Source: Phycisphaerae bacterium
GTDB lineage: Bacteria; Planctomycetota; Phycisphaerae; Phycisphaerales; SM1A02
NCBI GenBank assembly: GCA_002591705.1
Contig: PAAB01000068.1
Span: 1 to 9,889 of the forward strand
DNA length: 9,889 bases
Direction of reading: 5' to 3'
Shown in pieces: positions 9,598-9,889 of this stretch. Made by a program: the position numbers and the translations under genes. Each line of letters begins with the position of its first letter. The first letter of the stretch is position 1. The notes beneath the pieces were generated by a model, which was given only the letters and a program-made list of their open reading frames with translations, ran no database searches and was not told the origin of the DNA.

Positions 9598-9654
9598 GCA
9601 CCGATTCCAAAGATTTCCTTGGAGTTTGGTCACGCGTACGCAGATAATCGGTGC
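9598..9654 (+). promoter_or_regulatory. Candidate promoter and 9-bp inverted repeat before the exported-protein gene
   Basis: GCACCGATT (9598-9606) and AATCGGTGC (9646-9654) are perfect inverted arms with 39 bases between them, which hold a smaller imperfect hairpin (TCCAA/TTGGA, 9606-9623). A candidate promoter TTGGAG (9619-9624), 18 bases, GATAAT (9643-9648) would start transcription near 9655. The right arm overlaps the -10 box by three bases. Either the repeat is an operator or loop site for the following gene, or the whole is a terminator-like structure after the O-methyltransferase. No U-tract follows. Confidence 0.4.
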
Positions 9655-9673
9655 TGGTGAGAGGGGAAAATCC

Positions 9674-9889
9674 ATGACCATTCGATCTTTGCATGTCTAC
9701 GCGGCCCTGCTGTCCATCATTCTGCTCGTACCCGCCGCCGTGGCACAGCAGCGAAGCAGCGATGGAGCATGCTGCTTCGAGTCATTCCCCGGCCAATATG
9801 AATGCTTCGTCGTCTCCTACAACGACTGCTTCGCCAACGGAGGCGCGTATGCGGGCGACGGAATCGACTGCAACGCCGACGGATCCTGC
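9674..9889 (+). CDS. Exported Cys-rich protein, start only (cut by the window end)
   Basis: The first 72 residues are open to the window edge. AGAGGGG lies about seven bases before ATG 9674. A clear Sec signal peptide is visible: short basic N-terminus (MTIR), hydrophobic core (about 10-23) and an AVA cleavage site before Gln25-Gln26. The mature part has Cys at 33, 34, 44, 52, 66 and 72 in the pattern CC-9-C-7-C-13-C-5-C, with DCFANGGAYAGDGIDC in the middle. It matches the short CC..DG.C...DC...GG...G.G..C module that I recall as recurrent in secreted proteins of Phycisphaerales, where it often stands near the N-terminus of large surface or extracellular proteins. Disulfide bonding is inferred. 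What follows the module lies beyond the window, so no function can be assigned. Confidence 0.85.
   Translation, partial: MTIRSLHVYAALLSIILLVPAAVAQQRSSDGACCFESFPGQYECFVVSYNDCFANGGAYAGDGIDCNADGSC

Overview
The window looks like a contig end from a GC-rich member of the Planctomycetota, most likely a Phycisphaerae-type bacterium and probably from a metagenome. Two things point there. The 5' two-thirds of the 16S rRNA gene reads like Phycisphaerae. The last gene encodes a secreted protein with a Cys-rich module (CC...C...DC...GG...GDG..C...C) that I associate with Phycisphaerales. The assignment rests on recalled patterns, not on a database search.

Layout: (1) 1-1258, minus strand: a 16S rRNA gene cut off at the window start. 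Its 5' part is coherent, but the last 300 bases re-enter the gene. Positions 121-300 and 301-480 are two divergent copies of the same 16S segment at an offset of exactly 180 bases, so the gene is either an assembly chimera or a rearranged copy. (2) 1259-1682: the untranslated rRNA leader with several hairpins, a boxA-like antitermination site and a good sigma-70-like promoter whose -35 box overlaps the comF stop codon. (3) comF (minus) and a THUMP-like-domain SAM methyltransferase (plus), divergently transcribed. (4) 3680-5200: a visibly less GC-rich block of small genes: an unrecognised helical protein (minus), a structured leader with two stacked tiny ORFs, a diverged ECF-like sigma factor, and a 69-residue coiled-coil-like protein whose start overlaps the sigma gene's stop. 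It ends in a perfect 13-bp hairpin. (5) cysE-acnA on the minus strand: serine O-acetyltransferase followed 59 bases later by aconitase. (6) An O-methyltransferase divergent from cysE across a 36-base gap that is mostly one perfect inverted repeat. (7) The start of an exported Cys-rich protein preceded by another long inverted repeat that overlaps its likely -10 box.

Most of the window is housekeeping: rRNA, TCA cycle, cysteine biosynthesis and nucleic-acid or small-molecule methylation. The least explained part is the sigma-like gene with its overlapping small partner and leader. Its layout is that of a sigma factor with a co-translated regulator, but the small protein resembles no anti-sigma factor I know. 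Three gene starts (the THUMP-like methyltransferase, the O-methyltransferase and the small partner) are fixed by visible Shine-Dalgarno sites. cysE lacks one and has a -10-like hexamer just upstream, which suggests a leaderless mRNA.
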